64,000 bases of DNA, from contig NZ_FQWV01000010.1 of NCBI RefSeq assembly GCF_900129775.1, positions 16,661 through 80,660 of the forward strand, read 5' to 3'. The notes beneath the pieces were generated by a model. The model had not been told where the DNA came from. It saw only the letters and a program-made list of their open reading frames with translations, and searched no databases. The position numbers and the translations under genes are program-made. Origin of the DNA: Halobaculum gomorrense. GTDB lineage: Archaea; Halobacteriota; Halobacteria; Halobacteriales; Haloferacaceae. Positions 35,714 to 44,062 of this stretch are shown here, one piece after another; position 1 is the stretch's first letter; each line of letters begins with the position of its first letter.

Positions 35714-37516
35714 ATGGCGCGACACGGAACTGATAGAACCGTCGGGGCCGCCGACGCCGCCGCTCGGCGAGCGGAGGCGTCCGACGGGCCGACCGCAGCG
35801 AGTACCGACGCGGTCGACGAGGCGTTGAAGACGCGGACGATGGACGAGGCGCCGGTCGGCATCACCATCGCGGACGCGACCGAGCCCGACATGCCGCTCG
35901 TGTACGCCAACGCGGCGTTCGAGCGGATCACGGGCTACCCTCCGTCGTACGCGGTCGGTCGCAACTGCCGGTTCCTGCAGGGGGAGGCGACGCGCGAGCG
36001 GCCGGTCGAGCAGATGCGGACGGCGATCGAACGGGGCGGCGCGACGACCGTCGAGATCCGCAACTACCGGCGCGACGGGGAGCTGTTCTGGAACGAGGTG
36101 ACGATCGCCCCCCTGTACGACGAGTCGGGAGCGGTGGTCAACTACGTCGGCTTCCAGCAGGACGTGACGCGTCGCAAGCGGGCCGAGCGCGCCGCAGAAC
36201 AGCGGGCCGCCCGCATCGAACGCGAGCGGGCCGCGCAACGGCGCCTGCTTCAGCGGCTCCACGGGGTCGTGACCGACGTGACCGAGGCGGTGACCCGATC
36301 GACATCGCGGACGGACCTGGAACGCGAGGTCGTCGACCGCATCGACCGAACGTACGCCGGCGCGTGGATCGGGCGCTACGACCCCCGCGCCGAGGAGATC
36401 GTGATCGAGGCGGCCGAGGGGTCGACGGGCGGCGAGGACGCGGGGCGTCGAGTTCCGCTCGCCTGCGGACCGACCGAGGAGGCGGACGGAAACGGGGATC
36501 GCAGTGGGGTCGGGAACGAGAATCGAAACGCGGGCGGGAGCGACGACCAGGAGGCCGACGGTCGGGTCGCGGCGGCCGTGTCGGGGGCGATGACGGACCG
36601 ATTCGTTCGGACGGAGTCGATCGACGACTCGAGCGGGAGCGGCGTGACCGAGGTGGCTGCGATCCCGATCCACTACGGGGACGCGACGTACGGAGCCGTC
36701 GGCGTGTACACCCACACCGACGGAGGGTTCGCGACCAACGAGCGCGCGGTGTTGACGGCGGTCGGGCGGGCCTTCGCCACCGGCGTCAACGCCATCGAGA
36801 CGCGCCGGACGTTTCACGACCGCGAAGGGGTGGAGCTCCGGTTCGGGATCGGTGACCACCCGCTCACGGCCGTCGCCGCGGCGGCCGGCTGTCCGCTACA
36901 CTACCGTGGCACTGTCGGCGACCGCGACCGCCCTTCGATGCTGTTCGAGGCGTCGGCCGACGGGTCGGGCGTCGACCCCGACGCGCTCCGGGCGGCCGGG
37001 GGCGAGTTGGCCACGGTCCACTCCGTGCTCGCCGAGACTGCCGACGCGACGATACTGGAGCTGTCGGTGGACGACGATCGACTCCGGCGGCTGTTCGAGG
37101 AACACGGCGCCGAGCTCGAGGCGATGACGGTCGAGAGCGACCGCGCCCGGATCGCCGTCGCAGCAGGGCGGGAGGCGCTCGCGCAGTCGCTGGTCGAGGC
37201 AGTCACCGAGGCGTTCGATCGGACGGAGCTGCTCGGCTACCGCCGGCACACCGACCGTGGTCGAACCAGAGCTGAATTCGTCGCCGCGGTGACCGATGAC
37301 CTGACCGATCGACAGCACGCAGCGCTCGTGCGCGCGGTCGCCGCAGGGTACTTCGAGTGGCCCCGCGCCGTCGACGGCGACGAGCTCGCGGGATCGATGG
37401 GCGTGTGTCGGTCGACGTTTCACCAGCACCTCCGCGCGGCCGAGCGGAAGCTCGTCGCCGCCTTCGTCGGGTCGGAGGAGTCCGATCCGCTGGCGGACCC
37501 CGAGATACCCAACTAG
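35714..37516 (+). CDS. bat: Bat, bacterioopsin transcriptional activator with LOV-type PAS, GAF-like and HTH domains
   Basis: A 600-residue activator of the purple-membrane genes. Residues 45-155 form a PAS domain with the LOV flavin-binding motif GRNCRFLQGEATRERP; Cys85 in NCRFLQ is the flavin-adduct cysteine position. A coiled-coil-like linker (155-195) leads to a GAF-like region at about 200-360, containing Asp/Gly-rich insertions. Residues 545-595 are a Bat-type HTH_10 helix-turn-helix (LTDRQHAALVRAVAAGYFEW and CRSTFHQHLRAAERKL). It is known from Halobacterium that Bat responds to light and low oxygen and activates bop. The start at 35714 follows a TATA-like GTTTTAGTC 22-30 nt upstream. 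The bop gene follows immediately. Confidence 0.9.
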   Translation: MARHGTDRTVGAADAAARRAEASDGPTAASTDAVDEALKTRTMDEAPVGITIADATEPDMPLVYANAAFERITGYPPSYAVGRNCRFLQGEATRERPVEQMRTAIERGGATTVEIRNYRRDGELFWNEVTIAPLYDESGAVVNYVGFQQDVTRRKRAERAAEQRAARIERERAAQRRLLQRLHGVVTDVTEAVTRSTSRTDLEREVVDRIDRTYAGAWIGRYDPRAEEIVIEAAEGSTGGEDAGRRVPLACGPTEEADGNGDRSGVGNENRNAGGSDDQEADGRVAAAVSGAMTDRFVRTESIDDSSGSGVTEVAAIPIHYGDATYGAVGVYTHTDGGFATNERAVLTAVGRAFATGVNAIETRRTFHDREGVELRFGIGDHPLTAVAAAAGCPLHYRGTVGDRDRPSMLFEASADGSGVDPDALRAAGGELATVHSVLAETADATILELSVDDDRLRRLFEEHGAELEAMTVESDRARIAVAAGREALAQSLVEAVTEAFDRTELLGYRRHTDRGRTRAEFVAAVTDDLTDRQHAALVRAVAAGYFEWPRAVDGDELAGSMGVCRSTFHQHLRAAERKLVAAFVGSEESDPLADPEIPN

Positions 37517-37521
37517 TTGCA
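37507..37521 (+). promoter_or_regulatory. Bat-type upstream activating sequence of bop
   Basis: ACCCAACTAGTTGCA matches the UAS I recall for Halobacterium purple-membrane promoters, ACCcnACTAGTTnGG, except for the last two bases. It lies 43-57 nt before the bop ATG, as expected upstream of a TATA element (CATAACTT follows at 37520). It overlaps the bat stop codon TAG at 37514-37516, so coding and control sequence share bases. Activation by the adjacent bat product is inferred. Confidence 0.7.
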
Positions 37522-37563
37522 TAACTTGCTTACCCGTCTCCCCCTCCTAGGAACGGTCGCATC

Positions 37564-38310
37564 ATGCCACAACCCGGCAGCGAAGGAATCTGGCTGTGGA
37601 TCGGCACGCTCGGAATGCTCTTGGGGATGCTGTACTTCATCGTCAAGGGCTGGGGCGAGACGAACCGACGGCGACAGGAGTTTTACATCGTCACGATATT
37701 CATCACCGCCATCGCGTTCGTGAACTATCTGGCGATGGCGCTCGGATTTGGCCTCACGATCGTCGAACTCGGTGGTGAAGAGGTACCCATCTACTGGGCG
37801 CGGTACACGGACTGGTTCTTCACAACGCCGCTGTTGCTGCTCGATCTCGCTCTCCTTGCGGGGGCGAACCGCAACGAGATCGCGTCGCTGGTCGGCCTCG
37901 ACATGCTGATGATCGGCACGGGCGCCGTCGCGACGCTGAGCACGGGCGCGGGGGTGCTCTCGGTCGGCGCTCGACGCCTCGTCTGGTGGGGCGTCTCGAC
38001 GGGCTTCCTGCTCGTCCTCCTGTACATGCTGTACGGCTCGCTCGCCGAGAAAGCCAGCAAGCTCTCGGGCGACGCCGCCTCGACGTTCAGCACGCTGCGG
38101 AACCTGATCGTGTTCATCTGGCTGGTGTACCCGGCCTGGTGGCTCGTCGGCACCGAAGGGCTCGGCGTCGTCTCGCTGAACATCGAGACGGCCGGCTTCA
38201 TGGTGCTGGACCTGGTCGCGAAGGTCGGCTTCGGGATCATCCTGCTGTCGAGCCGCGAGGTGCTCGACGCCGCCGGATCGAGCACGGCCGACGCCGCGAC
38301 GGCCGACTGA
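37564..38310 (+). CDS. bop: Bacteriorhodopsin, light-driven proton pump
   Basis: A 248-residue seven-helix opsin that binds retinal and pumps protons outward across the plasma membrane. All key residues of the pump type are visible by comparison with Halobacterium bacteriorhodopsin: the acceptor Asp83 and donor Asp94 in [19 protein letters not shown], a third Asp at 113, proton-release glutamates 198 and 208 (TEGLG, NIETAG) and the retinal Lys220 in [11 protein letters not shown]. Therefore it is not a halorhodopsin (which has TSA) or a sensory rhodopsin. The start at 37564 gives a short N-terminal precursor segment. The gene sits downstream of bat and upstream of lycopene cyclase. Confidence 0.97.
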   Translation: MPQPGSEGIWLWIGTLGMLLGMLYFIVKGWGETNRRRQEFYIVTIFITAIAFVNYLAMALGFGLTIVELGGEEVPIYWARYTDWFFTTPLLLLDLALLAGANRNEIASLVGLDMLMIGTGAVATLSTGAGVLSVGARRLVWWGVSTGFLLVLLYMLYGSLAEKASKLSGDAASTFSTLRNLIVFIWLVYPAWWLVGTEGLGVVSLNIETAGFMVLDLVAKVGFGIILLSSREVLDAAGSSTADAATAD

Positions 38311-38459
38311 TCGGTCCGGATCGCGGCGACGCCCACTGCCGCTGATCGCACCGCCCGCCGACGGAGCCCCCGTCGGCGACGACCACGCCGCATGGCTCGC
38401 ATCTACCCGGTGACGACCGCTCACTAACCGAAGCCCCCATCGATGACACTCGATCAGAC

Positions 38460-39296
38460 ATGACGACCGCGCTCACGTACCTTCAGTTCCACCTCGCGTT
38501 CCTAGTGCCTGCTGTGCTGGCGCTGACGGCGACCGGGTTCGTGAGCCGCTCGCACGTCGAGGCTGCCGGCGCCGTCCGCACGGACGCCGGAGGAGTATCC
38601 GGGTATGGAAGGCGCTACTGGACGGGCGTCGCGGTCGTGACGCTCGCGGCGCTGGCGTACACGATCCCGTGGGATAACTTCCTCATCGCCGTCGGCGTCT
38701 GGGGGTACGGCGAGGGCGCGACTCTTGCGACCCTCGGCCACGCGCCGATCGGCGAGTACCTGTTCATCCTCGTCCAGCCGTGGGTGACGGCGCTGTGGCT
38801 CTCGCACCTGTCGATCCCGTCGACGTGGGCGGACGCCACCGGCGACCAACCGATCGTCGCCCGGGCGGTGGGGGTCACCCTCGCCGCGGGGATCGGGATC
38901 GCCGGCTGGGCGATGCTCGGCACCGACGCGACGTTCTACCTCGGCGCGATCGCGGCGTGGGCGGCGCCGGTGCTCGCCCTGCAGTGGGCCGTCGGCGCCC
39001 CCCAACTGTGGGCGCGGCGGCGCCTCGTCGCGCTCGCGACGCTCGTCCCGGCGCTGTACCTCAGCGTCGTCGACCGCGCCGCCATCGCGCTGGACATCTG
39101 GATCCTCTCCGAGCAGTACACCACGGGGATCGAGGTGGCCGGGCTCCCCGTCGAGGAGGGCGCGTTCTTCCTCGTGACGAACCTGTTCGTCGTACAGGGG
39201 CTCGTGCTGTTCCGGTGGGTCGTCGACCGGTGGATCGACGGCGACGCGCCCCTCCCCGGCCGGCCCTCGCTGCGTCCGTTCGGTGACCGTCGCTGA
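38460..39296 (+). CDS. crtY: Lycopene beta-cyclase (fused CrtYc-CrtYd type)
   Basis: A 278-residue membrane protein with seven or eight transmembrane helices, made of two lycopene-cyclase domains fused head to tail. It converts lycopene to beta-carotene, the precursor of retinal. Motifs are the repeated Pro-Trp-(Asp/Glu)-Asn type: YTIPWDNFLIAVGVW near residue 70 in the first half and GLPVEEGAFFLVTNLFVVQG in the second. The gene follows bop by 149 nt on the same strand. The beta-carotene cleavage enzyme (Brp/Blh), which completes retinal synthesis, is not in the window. The ATG at 38460 is the only plausible start. Confidence 0.88.
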   Translation: MTTALTYLQFHLAFLVPAVLALTATGFVSRSHVEAAGAVRTDAGGVSGYGRRYWTGVAVVTLAALAYTIPWDNFLIAVGVWGYGEGATLATLGHAPIGEYLFILVQPWVTALWLSHLSIPSTWADATGDQPIVARAVGVTLAAGIGIAGWAMLGTDATFYLGAIAAWAAPVLALQWAVGAPQLWARRRLVALATLVPALYLSVVDRAAIALDIWILSEQYTTGIEVAGLPVEEGAFFLVTNLFVVQGLVLFRWVVDRWIDGDAPLPGRPSLRPFGDRR

Positions 39297-39348
39297 CCGG
39301 CCACGCGGACGAGCATTCATTCTCCTCGGCGCCCTGCGGGGCGACGAC

Positions 39349-39848
39349 ATGCCCGCCCGCATCGACGCGCTGTACACCGCCCCCGAGGCCGGCGAGCCGA
39401 TGGCGGAACACGACCGCTACCTCCGAGGGACCGGCTTCTACTCGCCGCTCTACGTCTGCGAGGTCACGCTCGTCGCCGCCGCCGCCGCGTTGGAGGCGAT
39501 CCGCGACGACCTCGGGATCAACCTCACCGACGGGCGCCACCCCGCAACGTCGTCGTCTGCGGCGTCGACCTTGACGACCTGCTGGGTGCGACGTTCCGTC
39601 TCGGCGACGCGGACGCGGGCGCCGTGCTCTGCGGCACCCGCCCGCGACCGCCGTGTGCCCACGTCGAGCAGGTCGCCGGCGAGGCGGGCGTCGCCCGGGC
39701 CCTCAAGGGCCGACGCGGCGGCATCTGCGCGGACGTGGTCGACCCCGGACCGATCGCCGTCGGCGACGGGGTCGAGGTGCTGGAGGAGGACCCCCGCAGC
39801 GAGGGTCGCCGGATCGTCGACCGACTCAGGGAGTCGCTCGGGAGCTAA
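39349..39848 (+). pseudogene. MOSC-domain protein gene with a frameshift
   Basis: The frame from 39349 encodes the N-terminal half of a MOSC domain (ARIDALYTAPEAGEPM, RGTGFYSPLYVCEVTLVA, INLTDGRHP). The conserved C-terminal half (RNVVVCGVDLDDLLGATFRL and RPRPPCAHVEQVAGEAGVA) continues in the next frame from about 39543. The break lies in a C-run at 39540-39543; one extra C would restore the frame. The N-terminal part also seems to lack about a dozen residues between PMAEH and the RYLRGTG motif compared with the usual family. MOSC domains bind molybdenum/sulphur carriers and include MOCO sulfurase C-termini. I cannot tell whether this is decay or a base-calling error. Confidence 0.7.
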
Positions 39849-39943
39849 CGCCAACGCCACCCGTCGGCGGACCGTCGCCACCCCGTGCGGGCGGCCCGCA
39901 CGACCGGACCACCGCTTTCCGGGCGCTCATCGTACCCTGGAGC

Positions 39944-41038
39944 ATGTCACACACCCCAACGAGGCGGAATCTCCTCCGGGCCGCCGGGGTCGCCGGGGCG
40001 GCGGGGCTGGCAGGGTGCTCGGGCCGCCTGCTCGACGGCGGCGACCCCCCGGCGCCGTCGGGCGGGTCGGGGCCCCCGACGCGCGAGACACCGCTGTACC
40101 AGCCGTGGGACCGCGAGACGCTCCGGGGGGAGACCGTCTCCGGCGGACCCGGGAAGGACGACATCCCGTCGGTGGACGACCCCTCGTTCGCGCCCGCCGA
40201 CGAGATCGACCTCGCGGACGACGAGGTGGTGTTCGGCTACGCCGGTGAGTCGACGACGAAGGCGTACACCCAGCGCGTGCTCGTCTGGCACGAGATCACC
40301 AACGACGTGCTCGACGGGACGCCGGTGGCCGTCACGTACTGCCCGCTCACCGGCACCGCGATGGGGTTCGAGCGCGGGGACACCACCTTCGGCGTCTCGG
40401 GGCGGCTGGTGAACAACAACCTCGTCATGTACGACCGGGCGACCGACTCGCGGTGGCCGCAGGTGCTCGCGACGGCCGTCGACGGTCCGCGCGCGGGCGA
40501 TCAGCTCCGGGAGTTCCGCCTCGTGTGGACGACGTGGGGCCGCTGGCGCGAGGCTCACCCCGACACCCGGGTGCTGACCGAGGACACCGGCTACGCCAAG
40601 CGGTACGGCTCGGACCCGTACGGCAACTACAACCCCACGAGCGGCTACTACGGCGGCGGGCGTCCGCTGTTCGACTCGCTCGACGAGGGGTGGAAGGAGG
40701 CGCTCAACGAGCCGAAGCGGGTCGTGATCGGGGCCCGGACCGCCGACCGCGCGGTCGCGTTCGACAAGCCCGCACTCCGGGACCGACGGCTGCTCGAAAC
40801 GGATGGCGGTGGAAGCGGCGACGGCTTCCTGGCGGCGTACGACCCCGCGCTCGACACCGGATGGGTGTACCGCCGGAACGGCGCGGGCGTGACCCCGACC
40901 GACGACGGCGAGGGGTGGTTCGAAGTCGACGGCGAGACGTACTCGGCTGGCGACCTCCCCCTGGAGCGGGTGTACGCCTTCGACGCCATGTGGCACGCCT
41001 GGGGCGGCTTCTACCGGGAGACCGCGTATGTCGCGTGA
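39944..41038 (+). CDS. DUF3179-family lipoprotein with a Tat signal
   Basis: A 364-residue exported protein. The N-terminus has a twin-arginine motif (TRRNLLRAAGVAG) followed by a lipobox, GLAGCSG, with Cys25 as the lipid site, so the mature protein sits on the outer face of the membrane. Its body is the DUF3179 domain (VAVTYCPLTGTAMGFERG and GVSGRLVNNNLVMYDRATDS). The domain's conserved cysteines and aromatic residues suggest a ligand or metal site, but no function is established. The ATG at 39944 matches the lipoprotein start. Its stop overlaps the next gene by 11 nt, so the two are coupled. Confidence 0.82.
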   Translation: MSHTPTRRNLLRAAGVAGAAGLAGCSGRLLDGGDPPAPSGGSGPPTRETPLYQPWDRETLRGETVSGGPGKDDIPSVDDPSFAPADEIDLADDEVVFGYAGESTTKAYTQRVLVWHEITNDVLDGTPVAVTYCPLTGTAMGFERGDTTFGVSGRLVNNNLVMYDRATDSRWPQVLATAVDGPRAGDQLREFRLVWTTWGRWREAHPDTRVLTEDTGYAKRYGSDPYGNYNPTSGYYGGGRPLFDSLDEGWKEALNEPKRVVIGARTADRAVAFDKPALRDRRLLETDGGGSGDGFLAAYDPALDTGWVYRRNGAGVTPTDDGEGWFEVDGETYSAGDLPLERVYAFDAMWHAWGGFYRETAYVA

Positions 41039-41687
41039 GCACGAGACTGCGGCGGGACGGAGTCCGGCCGCCGTCGTCGCGACGGCGGTCGCGCGGACGC
41101 GTCGGGGGCTCCTCGCCGCGCTCGCCGACCCCGTCGCCGCCGCGGTGCTGGTCGCGGCGACGGCGGCTTACGCGCTGGTGTACGCCGTCGCCGTCGGCGA
41201 CCTCGGGAGGGCCGCGGGGGGAACGGGGACCGTCGGCGGCGACGCCGGCGCGGTCTCGGTGACCGTCGTCTCGGCGCCGGTGACCCGCGGGCTCTCGGGG
41301 GAGGGGGTCGCACTCGTCGCGGTCGGCCCCGTCGAGTACCTGTTCGTGCCCGCGACGCTCGCGGTCGCCGTCGCCATCGGCCTGCTCGTCGGCGCGAATC
41401 TGGCGCTGTCGGCGCTGGCGTGGCGCCGGCCGGCCGCCTGCGACATCTCCCCGGCCTCGGGGGTGGCCGCGGGGTTGCCCGCGTTGCTGTCGGGGACGGC
41501 CTGCTGCGGCCCGCTGGTGTTCATCGCCCTCGGGCTCCAGGCAACGAGCGCCGCGTTGACGGCGATCGCGTGGCTGCGGCCCGCCGCGGCTCTCCTGCTC
41601 GTCGCCTCGCTGCTGTGGGCGGGGTGGCGGCTGGACGTTCAGTCGTCGGCCGCCGACTCCCCGGGGAAGATGCTCTCGGGGATGTAG
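41028..41687 (+). CDS. Membrane protein with a conserved CCGP motif
   Basis: A 219-residue protein with five hydrophobic segments (LADPVAAAVLVAATAAYALV near residue 33, VEYLFVPATLAVAVAIGLLV, and two at the C-terminus). In a membrane segment near residue 160 it carries SGTACCGPLVFIALGLQA, a Cys-Cys-Gly-Pro motif also seen in metal-handling membrane proteins such as MerT-like transporters. The match is weak, so metal transport is only a suggestion. The gene overlaps the DUF3179 lipoprotein by 11 nt, implying a joint role at the cell surface, and its 3' end overlaps the convergent formamidase gene by 49 nt. I do not recognise the family with confidence. Confidence 0.6.
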   Translation: MSREHETAAGRSPAAVVATAVARTRRGLLAALADPVAAAVLVAATAAYALVYAVAVGDLGRAAGGTGTVGGDAGAVSVTVVSAPVTRGLSGEGVALVAVGPVEYLFVPATLAVAVAIGLLVGANLALSALAWRRPAACDISPASGVAAGLPALLSGTACCGPLVFIALGLQATSAALTAIAWLRPAAALLLVASLLWAGWRLDVQSSAADSPGKMLSGM

Positions 41688-42640
41688 GCCGTCACCGTCC
41701 AGTTGGGCGCGTCCACGACCTCGCTGACCTTCAGGTCCATCGCAGCCGAGCACAGCAGGTACGCCTCCCCGCGGGTGAGCCCGCGGTGCTCTGAGAGGTG
41801 AGTGATCATGTGTCGGGTAGCCTTCTTTGTCGCCTCCATGAGATCCGAGTCGATGCCGGTCGTCGCGTACATCGGCTCGTCGACGCCGGTGGGCGTGAAC
41901 GGCCCCGAGGTGGCGAGTTCGGGTTGTTCGATGTCGAGGTCCGACCGGACAGTGAACCGCGCGGTGACGAACATCGGCGCCTCTACGCCCGTGACGCACA
42001 CCTCACCGTCGCCCTGCGCGGCGTGGCAGTCACCAGTCGAGAACAGCGCGCCCTCGGCCTCGATCGGGAGGTAGACGGTCGACCCGGCGGTCATGTGCTT
42101 CACGTCCATGTTGCCGCCGACCGACCGCGGCGGGAGCGTGTCGTGCTCGCCCGCCTCGGCGGGCGCGTTGCCGATGACGCCCGGGAACGGGTCCAGCGGC
42201 ACCTCGATCCCGTTGACGAACTTCCCGATGTCGCCCTCGAGGTCCCAGATGTGGATGCCCGGATCCTCGAAGTCCTCCGGGAGCAGGCCCAGCTCCATGT
42301 CGCCGGGGAAGTAGAGGTTGTACCCCCACCCCTTGTGCTGGAGGTCCAGCAGTTCCACCTCGAGGACGTCGCCCGGCTCGGCCCCCTCGACGTACACCGG
42401 GCCGGTGAGCGGGTGGACGGGGTCGAAGCTCACGTCCGTCACGTCCTCGGCGGTGGTCTCCACGTCGATCTGGCGGTCAACCGCGTCGCGGCACTCGAAG
42501 CGGACCACGTCGCCGTCCTCGACCGACAGCGCCGGTTCCAGGGAGTTGTCCCACGCCGAGTGGACGTTGCGGTCGGCGTCCGAGAGCCGGTAGTCGACGG
42601 AGTACTCCTCGCGGTCGGTGTCGTGCCCGTGGTGTGGCAT
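41639..42640 (-). CDS. Acetamidase/formamidase family protein
   Basis: A 333-residue cytosolic amidase of the FmdA family, which hydrolyses short amides such as formamide or acetamide to ammonia and acid. The sequence starts SVDYRLSDADRNVHSAWDN, has the metal-site-like stretch GDVLEVELLDLQHKGWGYN, then GVIGNAPAEAGEHDTLPPR and the conserved DCHAAQGDGEVCVTGVEAPM (the DCHxxxGDGE motif). MDLKVSEVVDAPNW lies near the end. The motif set is complete. It is convergent with the membrane protein at 41028-41687, with which its 3' end overlaps by 49 nt. The start at 42640 follows an unremarkable GC-rich region. Confidence 0.88.
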   Translation of the reverse strand: MPHHGHDTDREEYSVDYRLSDADRNVHSAWDNSLEPALSVEDGDVVRFECRDAVDRQIDVETTAEDVTDVSFDPVHPLTGPVYVEGAEPGDVLEVELLDLQHKGWGYNLYFPGDMELGLLPEDFEDPGIHIWDLEGDIGKFVNGIEVPLDPFPGVIGNAPAEAGEHDTLPPRSVGGNMDVKHMTAGSTVYLPIEAEGALFSTGDCHAAQGDGEVCVTGVEAPMFVTARFTVRSDLDIEQPELATSGPFTPTGVDEPMYATTGIDSDLMEATKKATRHMITHLSEHRGLTRGEAYLLCSAAMDLKVSEVVDAPNWTVTAYIPESIFPGESAADD

Positions 42641-42853
42641 GTGACTACGTTACACCCGGCGGCGCAAAAACGCGACCCATCCGGCCCGTCACGCCGGTAT
42701 CGGTCGACACGACGGTCACGGACCCCGGATCGCCGACGGGACGACGCGGGTACCGAGTGGAAAAACGCACGCGGCGATCGCCTCGGCCGGTCGGTTCTCG
42801 CCGTCGATACCGCGACCGACGCGGTTTTGAACCCGGATCGGCTCGCGGCGACC

Positions 42854-43929
42854 ATGGACGCGAAGCGGATCGGGGCGGCGGCGGTCATCAGCGCGACCGG
42901 GATCGGGCTGGCCGCGATCGCGGTCCGCCGACTGTGGCTCGGTGTCTCGGGAACTGCGGGGGGATCGTCGCGGGCGCGACGCTGCTGCTGGGCGTCGCGT
43001 TCGCCGCCGGCGGGCCGGCGATGTACCGGACGGAGGTCGACTCGGACCACCTCCTCCGGGTGGCCGGCTGGAACACGCTCGGGGTCGTGGTCACGACGGC
43101 GGTGCTCGCGCTCGTGGCGGCGTACCAGGCCACGACTGGCGGCCGCGTGACCGCGCCGCTGCTGTCCGGGGGTGTCGTCGTGGGCGTGAGCGCGTTCGCG
43201 CACGTCCTCATCGGCTTCACCGACGTGCGCCGGATCCGGGCCCGGACCGTGGCGAGACAGCGACAGAAGGCGGCGGTGGTGAACCGCTTCGTCCGCCACG
43301 ACCTGAAACACCACGCACAGCTCCTGCTCGGGTACGGCGAGCAGCTCGTCGGGTCGGGGGACGGCGACGACGCGGTCGACGCCGCGGTCGTCGGGAGGCG
43401 GGTCGCCGACATCGGGTCGGAGCTCGCCGAGACGAACGACCGGATCGCGGTCATCGACGACCTCCTCGACAGCGACGACGATCGCGCCGCGGTCGACCTG
43501 GCGGCGCTCGTCGGGGAACGTCGTGGCGAGTGGGAGTCAGCGCACCCAGGCGGCGAGTTGACGGTCGACCTCGACGCCGACCTCCGCGTGGCCGCGGGCG
43601 ACCACCTCGGGACGGCCCTGGAGGAACTGGTCGAGAACGCGTTCGAGCACGGCGGCGACTCGCCGTCGGTCGCGGTCGAGGGCTCGCAGACGGGCGAGGA
43701 GGTCCGCGTGGAGATACGCGACGACGGCGACGGCTTCCCCGAGCGGGAGCGCGCGCTGATCAACGAGGACCGGACCGAGACGCAACTCGACCACAGCGAC
43801 GGGCTCGGACTGTGGCTCGCCAAGTGGATCGTCGAACACTACGGGGGCCGGCTCGCGGTCGAGTCCGGGACCGCGGAGGGCGGTCGGGTGGCGGCGACGC
43901 TCCCGGCCGCCGACGCGACGGCGACGTAG
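42854..43929 (+). CDS. Membrane histidine kinase, reading frame broken once
   Basis: The first 35 codons (MDAKRIGAAAVISATGIG, RLWLGVSGTAGG) encode one transmembrane helix. The rest, beginning IVAGATLLLGVAFAAGG, continues in the adjacent frame. The break lies at a run of six G at 42958-42963; seven G would join the frames. After three or four hydrophobic segments, the kinase core has the H-box VNRFVRHDLKHHAQ, N-box ALEELVENAFEHGGDSP, G1 EIRDDGDGFPERER and G2 GLGLWLAKWIVEHYGG. No sensor domain is visible. If the break is real, a shorter protein could start at an internal GTG (MARCLGNCGG). No response regulator lies nearby. Confidence 0.65.
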
Positions 43930-44062
43930 GCGAGGCGCCGACGGGCGGCGAGCCCGAGGAACGACCCCCCGCCGAACTACGCCGAACGCCGTTCAGCGAG
44001 TTCGATGAGGCTCACGCCGGATCGAACTACGAAAATCGGAGAGTTTCGAGTTTGACTTCGGC

